A stretch of 64,000 bases of DNA from Tranzscheliella williamsii (Eukaryota; Basidiomycota; Ustilaginomycetes; Ustilaginales; Ustilaginaceae). Below the pieces are notes generated by a model, which did not search any database, had not been told where the DNA came from, and was given only the letters and a program-made list of their open reading frames with translations. Position 1 is the first letter of the stretch; each line of letters begins with the position of its first letter. This document shows, piece after piece, positions 26,972 through 37,900 of this stretch. The DNA lies in the NCBI GenBank assembly GCA_023212725.1, contig JALBYF010000012.1, forward strand, positions 1 through 64,000, read 5' to 3'. A program made the translations under genes and the position numbers.

Positions 26972-28750
26972 CTAGAGGCGGTGCAAGGCGGTGTGGTTGT
27001 TCTGCGGTGGGGAAAGCGAGGGCAGGAGGCTGGGGTGGACGAGGCGAGGGGCGAGGTGGTGGTAGCGGCGGTTGGCGCCGAGCAGGTCGAAGGGGTCGGT
27101 GCGGATGCGCGCCGCGTTGGCCTCGAGCCAGGCCTTCTTGGTAGCGTACATGGCGTGCTGCTTGCGCTCGCGCTCGCCGTCCCAGCGGTGCGTGAACTGG
27201 CGCGCCCGCCCCGCATGCACCGCCGCCAGCTCGTCGTAGAGCGCCCGCGCGAACGGCAGCTCCGCTGGCAACCCCTCCGCCAACGTCCCCCCCAGCACGT
27301 GGTAGCCGCTGTACGTCAGCACATCCCCCCGATCCAGCACCCCGGCACTTGCAGGAAGCTGCCCCGTCCGCTGCCGGTACAGGTACTCGAGCCGCGCCGT
27401 CTCCTGCTCCAACCGCGCCGGTACAGACGCCGGCACCGAGGTGATGTACCCCGCCCACACCGCCGCCACCCACGCAGACAGCAGATCCGCCATCGAGAAG
27501 GGCATGTACGATACAATCAGCCCGACAAAGGCCAGCGACAGATCCGGCGCCTTGCCGTACAGCGCGTGGTTGTACAGGAACGGCACCCGCGTGCCCTGCA
27601 ACCACTCCGGCGTCAGCGGCTCGACCTGCTGCGCGCCACTCTGTCGCGCCTCGTCGGTGAGCACGTGGACAAAAGGATACTTGTGCCCGTAGCCGGTGCC
27701 CAGCAGGATGTAGTCCACCTGCTCGATCTTGCTCCCGTCCAGCAGCGTCAGGTCGACCTTGCTGCTCTTCTGCCCGTCGCTTGGCGCGCCTTGACTACTG
27801 CCCGAGACCGCCGGCGTGACCTCGTACTTGACAATCATAGCCACCTCCTTGATCCGATCGTCCGGCAAGGCGGGACACTTGACGTCCAGCGCCGTTTTCG
27901 CCGACTTGTACACCGGATCCTCGGGCGTATGGAAGATGGCCAGATGCGCCGCAGCCTCGTTGGCGCTGTTGTTGTTGCCGACGATGACCACCTTCTTGTT
28001 GCGGTACGGTTCCGAGTCGCGGTAGTGTTTGCAGTGGTGGACATGGCCCGCCTGCCTGGCATGCTGCAGGCCTTCGGCGTTGGGGTAGTTCGGGGTATCG
28101 TACCACCCGGCGGCGACCAGGACCCGATCGAAACGCTTGCTTTCGACGAGCGCTTGCGCCGGGTTGCCGGTGGCGCTGTTCCAGTTTTTGAGTGTTACCT
28201 GCCAGCCTTTCCCCGCGGCGAGCTCCTCGACACGAAGCACTTCGATGCCACAGCGGATGTGCTGCCGGTATGGCTGGGCGAAGGCGCGCAGATACTCGTG
28301 CGTTTCGGCAAGGGTGGGGAAGGTCTCACCGTTGGCGGGTGGGGGGAATGGCTTGCCAGAGAACTCGAGGAACTCGGGCAGCACGTTGCCGCGCAGGTTG
28401 AGGTAGGCGGGGGAGGGCCAGTGCGGGCGGCCGGAGTGCGGGTCGATGATGGGCGACTGGCCCTGGACACGGTCCGGGCCGAGCTGACGCTCAAGCGCAT
28501 ACGTCTCGTCGGACCAGAACCAGACACCACCCACGTCGTCGCGCCGCTCGACGAGCGTAGGTGCAAACAGCGGATACCGCCCCAGCTCGTCCTCGCCCTG
28601 CTCCTCGACCAGGTTGCGCAGACTCACCAGGCCCGCCGCTCCACCGCCGACAATGAGCACCGTCTCCGGCCCCTGCGCCCTGGAACGCGGCGTGATGCGC
28701 GTACCACCAGACGACCCGGGGTCTGCCGCCATCTTGCCCGCTCCTCCCAT
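26972..28750 (-). CDS. FAD-dependent monooxygenase, FMO-like
   Basis: The chosen ATG at 28750 (MGGAGKMAADP) gives 592 residues; the frame is open to 28933 but with GTG only. The FAD-binding motif VLIVGGGAAGLVSLRNL lies at about 31-47. VGGVWFW fits the FMO family pattern, and RQAGHVHHCKHYRD corresponds to the FxGxxxHxxxY signature. The second dinucleotide motif (NADPH site, about 252-262) reads VVIVGNNNSANEAA, so the normal GxGxSG glycines are largely replaced by Asn. FMO-type enzymes hydroxylate or oxygenate soft nucleophiles or ketones; the substrate cannot be assigned. The C-terminal part after DLLSAWVAAVW lacks clear motifs. It overlaps a 610-codon antisense ORF that I regard as a GC artefact. 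Confidence 0.8.
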   Translation of the reverse strand: MGGAGKMAADPGSSGGTRITPRSRAQGPETVLIVGGGAAGLVSLRNLVEEQGEDELGRYPLFAPTLVERRDDVGGVWFWSDETYALERQLGPDRVQGQSPIIDPHSGRPHWPSPAYLNLRGNVLPEFLEFSGKPFPPPANGETFPTLAETHEYLRAFAQPYRQHIRCGIEVLRVEELAAGKGWQVTLKNWNSATGNPAQALVESKRFDRVLVAAGWYDTPNYPNAEGLQHARQAGHVHHCKHYRDSEPYRNKKVVIVGNNNSANEAAAHLAIFHTPEDPVYKSAKTALDVKCPALPDDRIKEVAMIVKYEVTPAVSGSSQGAPSDGQKSSKVDLTLLDGSKIEQVDYILLGTGYGHKYPFVHVLTDEARQSGAQQVEPLTPEWLQGTRVPFLYNHALYGKAPDLSLAFVGLIVSYMPFSMADLLSAWVAAVWAGYITSVPASVPARLEQETARLEYLYRQRTGQLPASAGVLDRGDVLTYSGYHVLGGTLAEGLPAELPFARALYDELAAVHAGRARQFTHRWDGERERKQHAMYATKKAWLEANAARIRTDPFDLLGANRRYHHLAPRLVHPSLLPSLSPPQNNHTALHRL

Positions 28751-29449
28751 CGCGAACGAGTAAGGCGAAGAGACCGGAAAAGGATGCAGGCCAAGCTGTG
28801 GTATGAATTCTAGGTGCTCATGGTAGCTCGAAGCCAACACAGGTGTGGAGATCAGCGGTCGGTTTGGTCCGTCACAATCAGCCAAGAAGATGGCGGATAT
28901 CTCATTCACCGACTTTATGATTTTGAGAAGCACGCAATCAGCGTTCGCACTGTCGTTCCCTCCGATTCATTTCCGCGGAGAGTACACCCCGCTCTTTTTA
29001 CGCACATTTCATCAAGCTCCCCTCTACATGGCAGTGAGCCCTGACTCGCACTGTTCTCGCAGCGTCTGTTTGGCTTACTGAGAATGCAGCACACCGTGGT
29101 CTAGTTGCGCAAGCGTCAACGTGTGCTAGGGTCAGGATAACGACTGGGGTACGGAGCACGTCCTCATTAATAAAGCTGGCGCACCAAGCTGCATGCCTCT
29201 ACCGCATCGGGGTAAAGGGCCCGATTGCGCCGCTCCGTCGAGCCACCATCGAGGAGTAGCTGGAAACATACGCAGTTTCACAAGCACCGAACTAGCAGAG
29301 AGATCCACGTCAGCAAGGCGGGAGACAAGCACAGATGCGGTTACGATTGCCATTGGCGTTGTGTGATAAAGAGAAAGCAGCTCTGCCTAGGTGGATATGC
29401 TGAGCAGTACTCGAGGGTCTGTTGGCTGTGATTGCGGCGAGTACGTAGA
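28751..29449. other. Intergenic between Rpn11 and the monooxygenase
   Basis: About 700 bases between two tandem minus-strand genes. No convincing ORF or RNA gene is visible. It likely holds the 3' end of Rpn11 and the monooxygenase promoter. Confidence 0.35.
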
Positions 29450-30385
29450 TTACAGCTCGGCAAGCAGCATGGTGCCGAGACTCTGGACGATCTGGTCGCC
29501 CATGGTCTGGTGGACTGCATCTTCGAGATGTCGCTTCGGGTCTTGCTTTCCGACGTGGCGCGTCTTGAGCTGGTCGGCGCTCAGCGTGCTCTCCTCCTGG
29601 ACCGACTTGTTGTACGCTTCCGAGAGCGAGAGCATGCGCTCGATCGCCAAGCGGTTGTTCTCCTTGTGTTGGCCAAAGTCGCGAAGCCTGAGCCCCTCGG
29701 TCCAGTTTCTCTTGTGTAGATTGTTCAACATGCTCTGCTCCAGCTCCGTCTTGCGGTATCCAATGGCGATGCTGTAGTAGTGCCGATTCAAGCCGTGAAT
29801 CAGTGATTGGATCGAGGGCTTATTCAAATGGCCAATGTTGGATGTTGTCTGGCGCGGTTCCTGCCCCAGCATTACCGTAGACGGGTTGATCAGACGGAAG
29901 GCATCGATCACCACCTTGCCCTTGACGGACTGGATCGGGTCCACCACCACTGCGACGGCGCGCGGATTGAGCTGCTCGAAGGACTGCTGTGTGTTGATGT
30001 CGACGTTACTTAGCCAGCATCCGAATCCCGGATGCGAGTGATACCATCCGACCACCATCTCTGGCCGCCCGGTCTGCTTTAGCATGTCCAGCATCTTGGT
30101 TTGAAAAACCGGGTCCACCGCTTCCACCGACACGCCCGTTCCCGACTGTGGCATGGCGAATACGTCAATCACGGATACCGTGTAGTCGTCAATAAACGAT
30201 CCGAGCATCAAGCCCATCACCTCCATGGGCACGCCCGCCCTTCCGTGCTTCAGCATCTTGATCAAAGCTAGAGAGGAAATGTAGACCATCTCGGCGTTGT
30301 CATTCTGTGGCGTATCCCCCGGTCTGCCACCGGCACCTGGCCGTGCGCCCATACGCGCCTGCTGCATGATCGACTGAAAATCCAT
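29450..30385 (-). CDS. RPN11: 26S proteasome deubiquitinase Rpn11
   Basis: Single exon, 311 residues, about the usual length (306-310). The JAMM/MPN+ metalloprotease site is complete: Glu55 in [13 protein letters not shown] and the H-x-H-x10-D motif [14 protein letters not shown] (His116, His118, Asp129). Rpn11 sits in the proteasome lid and removes ubiquitin chains from substrates as they are unfolded. The Ins-2-like region after [17 protein letters not shown] and the C-terminal helices ([23 protein letters not shown]) are also typical. The gene is divergent from Arl8. Confidence 0.97.
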   Translation of the reverse strand: MDFQSIMQQARMGARPGAGGRPGDTPQNDNAEMVYISSLALIKMLKHGRAGVPMEVMGLMLGSFIDDYTVSVIDVFAMPQSGTGVSVEAVDPVFQTKMLDMLKQTGRPEMVVGWYHSHPGFGCWLSNVDINTQQSFEQLNPRAVAVVVDPIQSVKGKVVIDAFRLINPSTVMLGQEPRQTTSNIGHLNKPSIQSLIHGLNRHYYSIAIGYRKTELEQSMLNNLHKRNWTEGLRLRDFGQHKENNRLAIERMLSLSEAYNKSVQEESTLSADQLKTRHVGKQDPKRHLEDAVHQTMGDQIVQSLGTMLLAEL

Positions 30386-31028
30386 GGTGACCGCCTACGT
30401 CGTCCAGATGAGGCAGAAGTGTAGATGACCCGGTGCCTTGTTGCAGCGCAATCTGCTTGTCGGGTAGAGCAGAGGTGTTGCGTCCAAAGCCAGTCTGGAA
30501 ATGCTGCGTTGACTGAATCGTATGGGTTGAGTGGTGCCTCAGCTCCGTGTGGTAAGAGACTTGATGATGATGATGATGATGACGACAGTGCGAGCAGCCA
30601 AGCCAAGATCGGTGTGCGTTTGGCTGTAAATCCGATGTGAGAGTATATGCGCACGCGTCGTAGCCTGCTTGTGATCGTAACAAATTCCCGATCATCGATC
30701 GACGAGCCCGATCCCAGATTCTATTTGATTCTATTACCTCCACTTAGCTGCAATCTAGGCGGGGAGCATCGCAACTCTAACACCCTTACGATACTGAATC
30801 CCAACTCATGTTCATGTTGGCATATCTGTGAGTGTGTGTGAGTGTGAATTAATCACAATGTAGTATGACGCTGGCGTTGTTGGGTTATCGTTCTGCCATC
30901 GTAGCTGCACTCTACCATCCGCATCGAGTGTCCATCATCAGCATCTACGGCGTGGCACGCGAAGGCTGTACATCCGACTCAGCTGGCATCTACCCTCCTT
31001 CCCTTTCGCCTTGGTCCGTGTCGCGAAG
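30386..31028. other. Divergent promoter of Rpn11 and Arl8
   Basis: About 640 bases without a supported ORF. A GAT trinucleotide repeat lies at 30563-30582, and AT-rich sequence with TG repeats at about 30824-30850. Confidence 0.4.
30563..30582 (+). repeat. GAT trinucleotide repeat
   Basis: Six to seven uninterrupted GAT/ATG units in the noncoding interval between Rpn11 and Arl8. Confidence 0.7.
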
Positions 31029-31754
31029 ATGTCGAAAGGCATTGGCTCACTGTTTTCCTCTCTGTTCGTCTATCTCCGGTCATTGCTCTTCTCCAAGCAT
31101 CTAGAGATATGCGTTGTAGGTCTGCAGGCCGCCGGCAAGACTTCTCTGGTCAATCTTCTTTCGTCCGGCCAGTTCGCCGACGAGATGGTGCCCACCGTTG
31201 GCTTCAACATGCGCAAAGTCAGGTCGGGCAACACCACCATCAAGGTGTGGGATATTGGAGGCCAGCCCAGATTCCGTAGCATGTGGGAGCGGTACTGTCG
31301 CGGAGTGTCTGCCATCGTCTTTGTGGTCGACAGCTCCGTGCCTCTTCCGTCCAAGAAGCAGGATGAACCGACTCCGACACGGACCGCCGCAGCGCCCGCA
31401 GCAGCATCCACACCCAGCAGAAACGACAACGTAGCGTCCGCCAACGGTGCGATAGGCCCGAGGCCGTTATCACCAACACCATCAACGTCATCCAACAGCC
31501 CGTGGGAGGTCGCAGCCGACGAGCTACACGCCTTGATCGAAAGGCCTCACCTAGCCGGTGTACCGCTTCTGGTGCTGGCGACCAAGAACGATATCAAAGG
31601 AGCGGCTCGAGTAGATGACGTGATCCGTGTCATGAAGCTGGACACCATTGCAAACAGAGAGGTGAGCTGCTACAGCATTAGCAGCAAGAACCAGGTCAAT
31701 ATCGATGTTACCCTCAAATGGCTCGTCGCGCGTAGCCCAGCTGGCCAGCGCTAG
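31029..31754 (+). CDS. ARL8: Arl8-type small GTPase with insertion
   Basis: The ATG at 31029 (MSKGIGSLFSS) gives 241 residues; the upstream extension uses TTG only. All Ras-fold motifs are present: G1 GLQAAGKT, G2 PTVGFNM, G3 WDIGGQPRFRSMWERYC, G4 TKND, G5 YSISSKN. The blocks around G2-G3 and the end NIDVTLKWLV are close to Arl8, the lysosomal Arf-like GTPase that recruits tethering and kinesin adaptors. The N-terminal helix is amphipathic, and residue 2 is not Gly, so no myristoylation is expected. Residues about 104-160, between G3 and G4, hold a low-complexity Pro/Ala/Ser/Thr insertion of about 55 residues absent from ordinary Arl8. Single exon. Confidence 0.92.
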   Translation: MSKGIGSLFSSLFVYLRSLLFSKHLEICVVGLQAAGKTSLVNLLSSGQFADEMVPTVGFNMRKVRSGNTTIKVWDIGGQPRFRSMWERYCRGVSAIVFVVDSSVPLPSKKQDEPTPTRTAAAPAAASTPSRNDNVASANGAIGPRPLSPTPSTSSNSPWEVAADELHALIERPHLAGVPLLVLATKNDIKGAARVDDVIRVMKLDTIANREVSCYSISSKNQVNIDVTLKWLVARSPAGQR

Positions 31755-32495
31755 AAGTCGTAGTGTCGACTAGCAGCTACTCGCTGAAACAAAGCAGCCT
31801 CTTGCGTCTACGAGCATCTTTCTAGCCATCAGAGCTTTTCCATTACAGAAATGCAAGGCGCCTGAGTACGACCTATCAGACCTGTTCGAACTGTGGTTTA
31901 TCCATACCCATCTCCGGTGTCATGCCAATCCTCTACACTTGCACCTTCTTTGCTCTTCTCGCGCTGTTAGCTGGGCTTCTGTGTCACCCACTGGTAGCGC
32001 CACTCTATCTGCTGCCCCAATCACCCCACATTTCCACTCATTGCCACTTGCCGGTCTCACACCATATACCTCCCAATCAGGCCGTTTTAAGACAATTGTG
32101 TCTGTTTTCTTCCAAGAAAGGATCCTTGTTGTTTGCTGGTGCAAGGCGAGCAATGGGTTGGCTCTCTCAGCAAAAGCCAGACTGGAGAGCAATAAACAAG
32201 TCCGCAGGATGTGTGCCTTGGTCCAGGTGCTCGTATGGTAATGAATGAGGCCTGCAGAGCTTTCGTAATGAATAGTGGAAAGCTAAAGCTGTGATGCAAT
32301 CTTGAATCTGCTTGGATCGGGGAAAGATCTGAAGCCCGGATCGGCGCGCTCAAACCAGCTTGCCGCTCAATAAGACTGCCACTGACAACTCCCTGCTGGG
32401 TCCGAACAGTCACGCTCCTCATCACCCCTTTCATCGACGACGGTTGATTGTGCTGCTTTGCGTTGCACCGGGATGCTTCCTGCTCTACCTGCGAG
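31755..32495. other. Intergenic between Arl8 and Vps52
   Basis: About 740 bases of mixed sequence without a supported gene. Short ORFs on both strands lack family features. Promoter of Vps52 expected near its right end. Confidence 0.35.
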
Positions 32496-34652
32496 ATGAT
32501 AGACGATGCCCAGGCGGAGCAGCTGGCAACAAAAGCACCTGCCGCGCTCCAGCTCTCCCAACGCAACAGCACCGACATCCAGCACCTCTACACCTCGGCA
32601 CTGCAGCAGAAACAGCAGTCCCAGCTGCGACAGGATCAGCAATACCTCGAACTCCTGCCGACGTTCCTCGAGCTTCACCAGCAGGCTGCCTCTTCCCAAG
32701 CGCTGCTTGGCTCGCTACAGACCTTTCTGTCGACCTTTCAAAGCGATCTGTCCACGCTCTCCACACACATCTCTGCCCTTCAGACCACATCGCAGCAGAT
32801 CGACTTTCGGCTGGATGCTACGCGCGATGTAGAAGTGCAGCTGGCTACCTTCCTTTCCGGCATTGCGCTCAGTCCGAGGATTGTCGATCTCTTTTTCGAG
32901 ACCGAGCCCGAGGCCCGTCCCGAGCTGTGGCAGAAGGCGATCAAGCAGCTGGACAAGGTCTTGGACGCCACCAGCTCTTCCGCAGCGCTATCGACGCGCG
33001 CGTCTGCATCCACGTCGGAGTCTGCGGAAGCGAACGATGCTGGCGCGGCGGGAGCGGCAGCGTTCAGCGAGGCCGAGTCGGTGCAGCAGGTGCGGCAGGT
33101 GGCTGAGGCGTGCAAAAACGTGGTCGCGGCCAAGCTGCGCGCGTACCTCACTGCGCCGCACGCCGCCATCCGCGCGTCGGTGACCACCAACATCCAGGTC
33201 CTCCAGACGAGCATCCTGCTCAAACATCACAGGCCGCTGTACGCGTTCTTGGCCAAGCATGTGCCGCGCGTCGCCATCGATGTGCAGAGGAGCTACGTCG
33301 CCGCCGCTCGCCTCTACTTTGAGACCAGCTTCCGGCGCTATGCACGCAGTCTCGGCGTCATTCGCAAGCGCTGGGTCGAGCCCAGTGCCGCAGCGGGCGC
33401 GCACTGGCTCGTAGATTCACCCCCCGCCGCCGCCAACGCCGCTGTCTCGCTCTTCTCGCGCCAACCCGCCGCCGGCACCTCGCCCGGCTCCGCCGCCGCC
33501 GTCTCCCGCACTGCCAGCCAGGACGGCCCCGGCGCGACCCACGCGGCGCTCTCGGACACCGACGCGATGCTCAACGGCAGCCCGGACCCCACCGACTTTC
33601 CCGCCTCGCGCCTGCAGTACGCCCAGATCGACGGCGCCGCCACGGCCACCGTCCTCGGCTACCTGGCCGACGACACGGGCTTCAAGGCGTGTCCCGAAAA
33701 CCTCTTCCGCTCGCTCTCGCTCGTCCTGCTGGACAACGTGTGTTCGGAGTACACGTTTCTCGTCAGGTTCTTCGAGAGCATGGCGTCCGGGTCGGAAGAT
33801 GGTTCCGGCGCGGCAGGGGCAGCTCGCGCGGGGAGGGGGGAGCAGTCTGATGCGGGCAAGAGCGAGGTGGTGGGGCCGGACGAGAGCGCGTCGGCGGCTG
33901 GGGAGGAGACGCTCGAGGGGCTGGGTGGAGGGGAGGCGGAGGGGGAGCGGGAGGTGGAGGCGACGATTGTGCAGCTGAGTCGTGCCGAGCAGGAGCATGT
34001 GCGCGAGCGCGGCGGGGCGACGGACGAGGTGCTGCGGCAGATCATGGAGCCGGCGGTGGCGACGTGGGCCGCGTTTGGCAAGACGCTGCTCGCGCCCACC
34101 GCCCCGTTCCTCTCGGTGCTCGCCATGGTGCGTCTCAACGACCAGCTGCTCCAGCTCGCTTCCGCCCGCGGCTGCCGCGCCCCCGTCCTCGACGACGCGC
34201 TGATGCGCTTCAAGCTGCACGCCTTCCCCCTCCTCAAGCGCGCCCTCGACGCCCAGATCACCGCACTCACCACCCTCCATCCCCCCCCCACCCCCGCTAC
34301 CACCTCCATGTGGAAGTCCCTAGCCCCAAACCTCTCTACCTCCACCAGCTTCACCCTCACAGACACCAACGCTCCCGTCCTCGCAGCACGCTACGCCCGC
34401 CTCTTCGCAAACACCCTCCGCATCCTCCTTCCAGACCCCGACCACGCCCTCTTCGATCACCTCCACCGCCTCCGCCAAGAACTCAACTCCCTCCTCCTCT
34501 CCCACCCCGCCATCAAGCACGCCGAGTCGCCCCTCCAGACCATCCTCCTCACCCTTGAAAACGACGCGCCCGCTCCGTCCCACCCCCAGCTGCAGAACGA
34601 GCTCAGCTTCTGGAACCAGGCTCTCCGCACCGCCCGCCTCGCCCCCCGCTAG
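32496..34652 (+). CDS. VPS52: GARP/EARP tethering subunit Vps52
   Basis: The ATG at 32496 gives 718 residues; an upstream extension of 16 codons starts with TTG. Residues 1-110 form the N-terminal coiled coil (Gln/Leu-rich). The core (about 105-300) aligns with Vps52: LQTTSQQIDFRLDATRDVEV, SPRIVDLFFETEPE, LRAYLTAPHAAIRASV, LLKHHRPLYAFLAKH and YFETSFRRYARSL. The C-terminal half continues the long helical-rod fold (YAQIDGAATATVLGYL, SLSLVLLDNVCSEYTFLVRF). Vps52 works with Vps51/53/54 to tether endosome-derived vesicles at the Golgi. Two low-complexity insertions (near 160-190 and 445-490) are likely disordered. Single exon, convergent with the HypX-like gene. Confidence 0.85.
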   Translation: MIDDAQAEQLATKAPAALQLSQRNSTDIQHLYTSALQQKQQSQLRQDQQYLELLPTFLELHQQAASSQALLGSLQTFLSTFQSDLSTLSTHISALQTTSQQIDFRLDATRDVEVQLATFLSGIALSPRIVDLFFETEPEARPELWQKAIKQLDKVLDATSSSAALSTRASASTSESAEANDAGAAGAAAFSEAESVQQVRQVAEACKNVVAAKLRAYLTAPHAAIRASVTTNIQVLQTSILLKHHRPLYAFLAKHVPRVAIDVQRSYVAAARLYFETSFRRYARSLGVIRKRWVEPSAAAGAHWLVDSPPAAANAAVSLFSRQPAAGTSPGSAAAVSRTASQDGPGATHAALSDTDAMLNGSPDPTDFPASRLQYAQIDGAATATVLGYLADDTGFKACPENLFRSLSLVLLDNVCSEYTFLVRFFESMASGSEDGSGAAGAARAGRGEQSDAGKSEVVGPDESASAAGEETLEGLGGGEAEGEREVEATIVQLSRAEQEHVRERGGATDEVLRQIMEPAVATWAAFGKTLLAPTAPFLSVLAMVRLNDQLLQLASARGCRAPVLDDALMRFKLHAFPLLKRALDAQITALTTLHPPPTPATTSMWKSLAPNLSTSTSFTLTDTNAPVLAARYARLFANTLRILLPDPDHALFDHLHRLRQELNSLLLSHPAIKHAESPLQTILLTLENDAPAPSHPQLQNELSFWNQALRTARLAPR

Positions 34653-34921
34653 TATCCATCAACCCTTCCTGCACCCATCCTCCCAGCCTACACCGCATTG
34701 CACCAGACCTTAGAACGGTAGTAGGTGCACTTTCGATGATGACAAAACAATTACCACGGCAGAGACAGGAAGCGTGACGTGCGGGACCATCGGGAAAAAT
34801 GGAGATATAAAGTACGGGAAGAGAAGGGGATATGAGTACTGGAGGACATTGGTAGAAGGCCAAGAGGACCGGAAAGGCATAGTGGAGCATAGAAAAGTGA
34901 TTGTAGAGCAGGACGGGAGAA

Positions 34922-37900
34922 TCAGATGGCGAGGGCCGGCGCCGGTGTGGGTGGCTGAGGGCCGGCGCCATCTTCTGCGTAATAGCAGCTCCATAGGCAG
35001 TTGGACTCAGCGGGCGGCGAGCCGGGGTGTCGGAATGTGGCGTGTTCCTCCACGATCTTGGGGGTCGCCACAGCATCGGGCTGGAACGGGGAGCCGTTGG
35101 TCTTGATGCTCGGCGTCGGGGGCAACGATTTCATACTGCCATGGCAAGATGGAGACGGTCGCCATGATCGACGCCGCTCGATATGGCCGCCAGAAGCTTC
35201 ACTAGCGTCGAAAGGCGCCTTCTGCAGCAGCGAAGAAACGTCAGAAACAGATGATCGACGCTTCTGTCGCCTGGCTGCCTCGATTTCGCCCATGCCGGAT
35301 GACCGAGAGGCGAGCGAAGCGAGACTCGATTCACGAACCGGTATCCTATTCTCGCCGCTGTGATGGTCTGTTTTGTCGGACATCGACTTGAGCGTCACAA
35401 AAGGCGCCTGTGACGATCGAGGTTCTTGTTTCGCGGCTGTGCTGTTCACCTTGTTCTTCTTCCGTAGAGATTGAAAGAATCGCTGGAGTTTGGATGCTTT
35501 CCGAGCGCCGGTTTCATCTACGTAGATCCCCGAAGGCTCAAAGGATGCTCGAGATTGGCTCGGCTCGGCATGGGTTACACTTTTGTGCTTGCTGTCCGCC
35601 CTAGATGTGGAGACAAAGGAGATCAGCGTGGGCCCTTTCCTGCCGGAGGACCGGCTATGAGCAGCAGGACCGTGCAAAACCTGAAGCTGCTGGGCTTCTA
35701 TTTCCATACGTTGCGCTTCTTCGTCTCCGAGCGAAAGAACGATGGCAGCGCTGCTGCTGTGAGCCGTGAGATCTTCTTCGATACTGCCGCGGCGGGAGGT
35801 CAGAGCCGAAGATACCGGTTCGTCCTCTTTCGCTACTTGATATCGGCCGGCCTTCTGATCGGACGCATGCGCCGGCGAATTTGTTTCTTGCCCGGTGCTG
35901 GCAGGAGGCGCAAGCGCGAGCACGGGCGCAGCCGCTTTTTGCTGTTGGACTGTTGCAGACAGCCGGTCTGACCGCTCGACGTATTCGGGCCTTGAGGGTG
36001 GTAGCCGCGGGACAGCTTCCCGCTCCGGAATGCCGTTCAGACTGTCAAAGAGGTCGGATTCCTCCTCGTCCAGGGCGGGATGACCAGCAAAGGAACCACT
36101 CTGGTCGACCTCCCACCACTTGTCCTCCCCATTCGCGTATCTTCGATGCAAAGCAAAACGGAACGGAGTCTCGCTTGGCACCAGCTTTCGGACGAACCCT
36201 GTGCAACGGATGGAGAATCGTTTGCTCCTATAAGGGTGGAAGAAGTCAAAAGTCATCTCCCCAAGCTCGTGCTGTCGGTAACGCAGGAACTTTTCTTGGG
36301 TCGAGAGGGTTGTACGGCCGTCCGATTCTATCTCAGCAAATAGGTAGGCCAGATAGCGAGACTTGTTTCCGAGAATCTCGGTGCTGAGCTGTCCCTTTGA
36401 CGCGATCGGATTTGGACGTAAAGAGCGGGTCCATGGAGCGCCAGATCCAAGGATATTGCCAGCATGATGCTCTACTTCGTTGGCCTTAGCGTCCATGACC
36501 TTCTCAACGAGCTGTTTTATTGTGTCGAGTGTATCCTGAGCGCCCTTGACGGCGGCGGGGATGATGTAGTCGACAAGACCTGACTCCTTGGCTTTGGCAG
36601 CGCTCATAGGGAGCATTTCACGGGCAAACTTGGCAGCTTGTTGAGGTCCGCATCTTTCGTACCAAGAATAAGTATGCCACTCGCTTCCAAACAGGCCCAG
36701 ACCTCGATAGTGCGGATTGAGAACAGCATTCTCGGCGCACAGCACAATGTCGGTGGCGGTTGCCACGGCCAAGCCACCAGCAGCTGCATTTCCGCGCAGT
36801 GCAGAAAAGGTGACCACGCCCGGGGGAGCCAGTAGCGCTTGCACTACATCGTCGATCGCATTGATGTTGGCCCAGCCTTCCGCCGCAGGATCAGAGCTGC
36901 CCTCAATAACGTTTAGGGCGATGCCGTTGGAAAAGTATCCGCTTCCACCGAGCATCACCAACGCCTTCAGGTCCGGCTGCGCTAACGTCCACTTGATTGA
37001 CTGAAGCAGCGTTTCACATTGCGACGTTGAAAATGCTCCGTTGTAGAACTCGCTGTGAACATAGCCAATCTTAGCACCGGTCTCCGGGGTAGTGGCCATA
37101 TCGACCCAGACCTGTTGATAAGTACCAGCTTGGCGTGCCCATGGCTGAGAAGTGTCCGAGCCGTACCCGGAGATAGCACACCATTCCGCAATCCTGTCAT
37201 ACAGACCGATCTGTTGGGCAAGTTCTGGGATCGACTTGAGTACCATCACTGCTGGAAGCTTAGGCTGCAGATACTTTTCACTTTTTTGCTTTGGCCTGCG
37301 CAGATGCGCGATCCATATCGGGTAGTCCGCACCCACATCGACCAGAACAGCTCCCTGACGAGTTGCAAGCACGGTGGTGCGTGTGCCGGGTAGAGTCGCT
37401 TCGCTTCCGATGGCTGCCGTTAGAGACGGTGGCAGAGCATCCCTCTGGACATGAGCGTTGTAGACAAAGAGAGGGTATTTGGAGCCGAATAAGGTCGAGA
37501 GGAGACCGGGTTGGGAGTCTGCGCTCTTGATTCTCTGAATGATGGCATCGGCGGATGGTTTTGCTGAGGGCGAAGTGAAGAGCGGTACAAAGTCGCGTAC
37601 CGAGGCCTTGAGCAGAGGGCGGTCGTGTGTTGCTCCGCCGAGGAACGGGACACTGTTTGACACGCACTGGATGCGGTACTCGGGCGGGGCGACCAAGTCC
37701 GCACGGACAGGCAAGGTGGCCTGCTGTGTCGAGACTGATTCTTTCGCAGCTAGGGTATAGATTCTATCAACAGCCGCGAGGACGGCACGCACGGCAGCCG
37801 CAGTTACAGGGCCTCTGTACAGCTCGCTCTTAGTCAGGCTTCTGGTTTCCGAATCCAGTTCAAACTGGTCGAACGCCCAGACTGGGCCTGCATCGAAAGT

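Noticed and set aside
26981..28813. 610-codon plus-strand ORF opposite the monooxygenase
   Set aside because: It is the exact antisense of a well-supported FAD enzyme. Long antisense frames arise from high third-position GC, and its translation has no recognisable domain.
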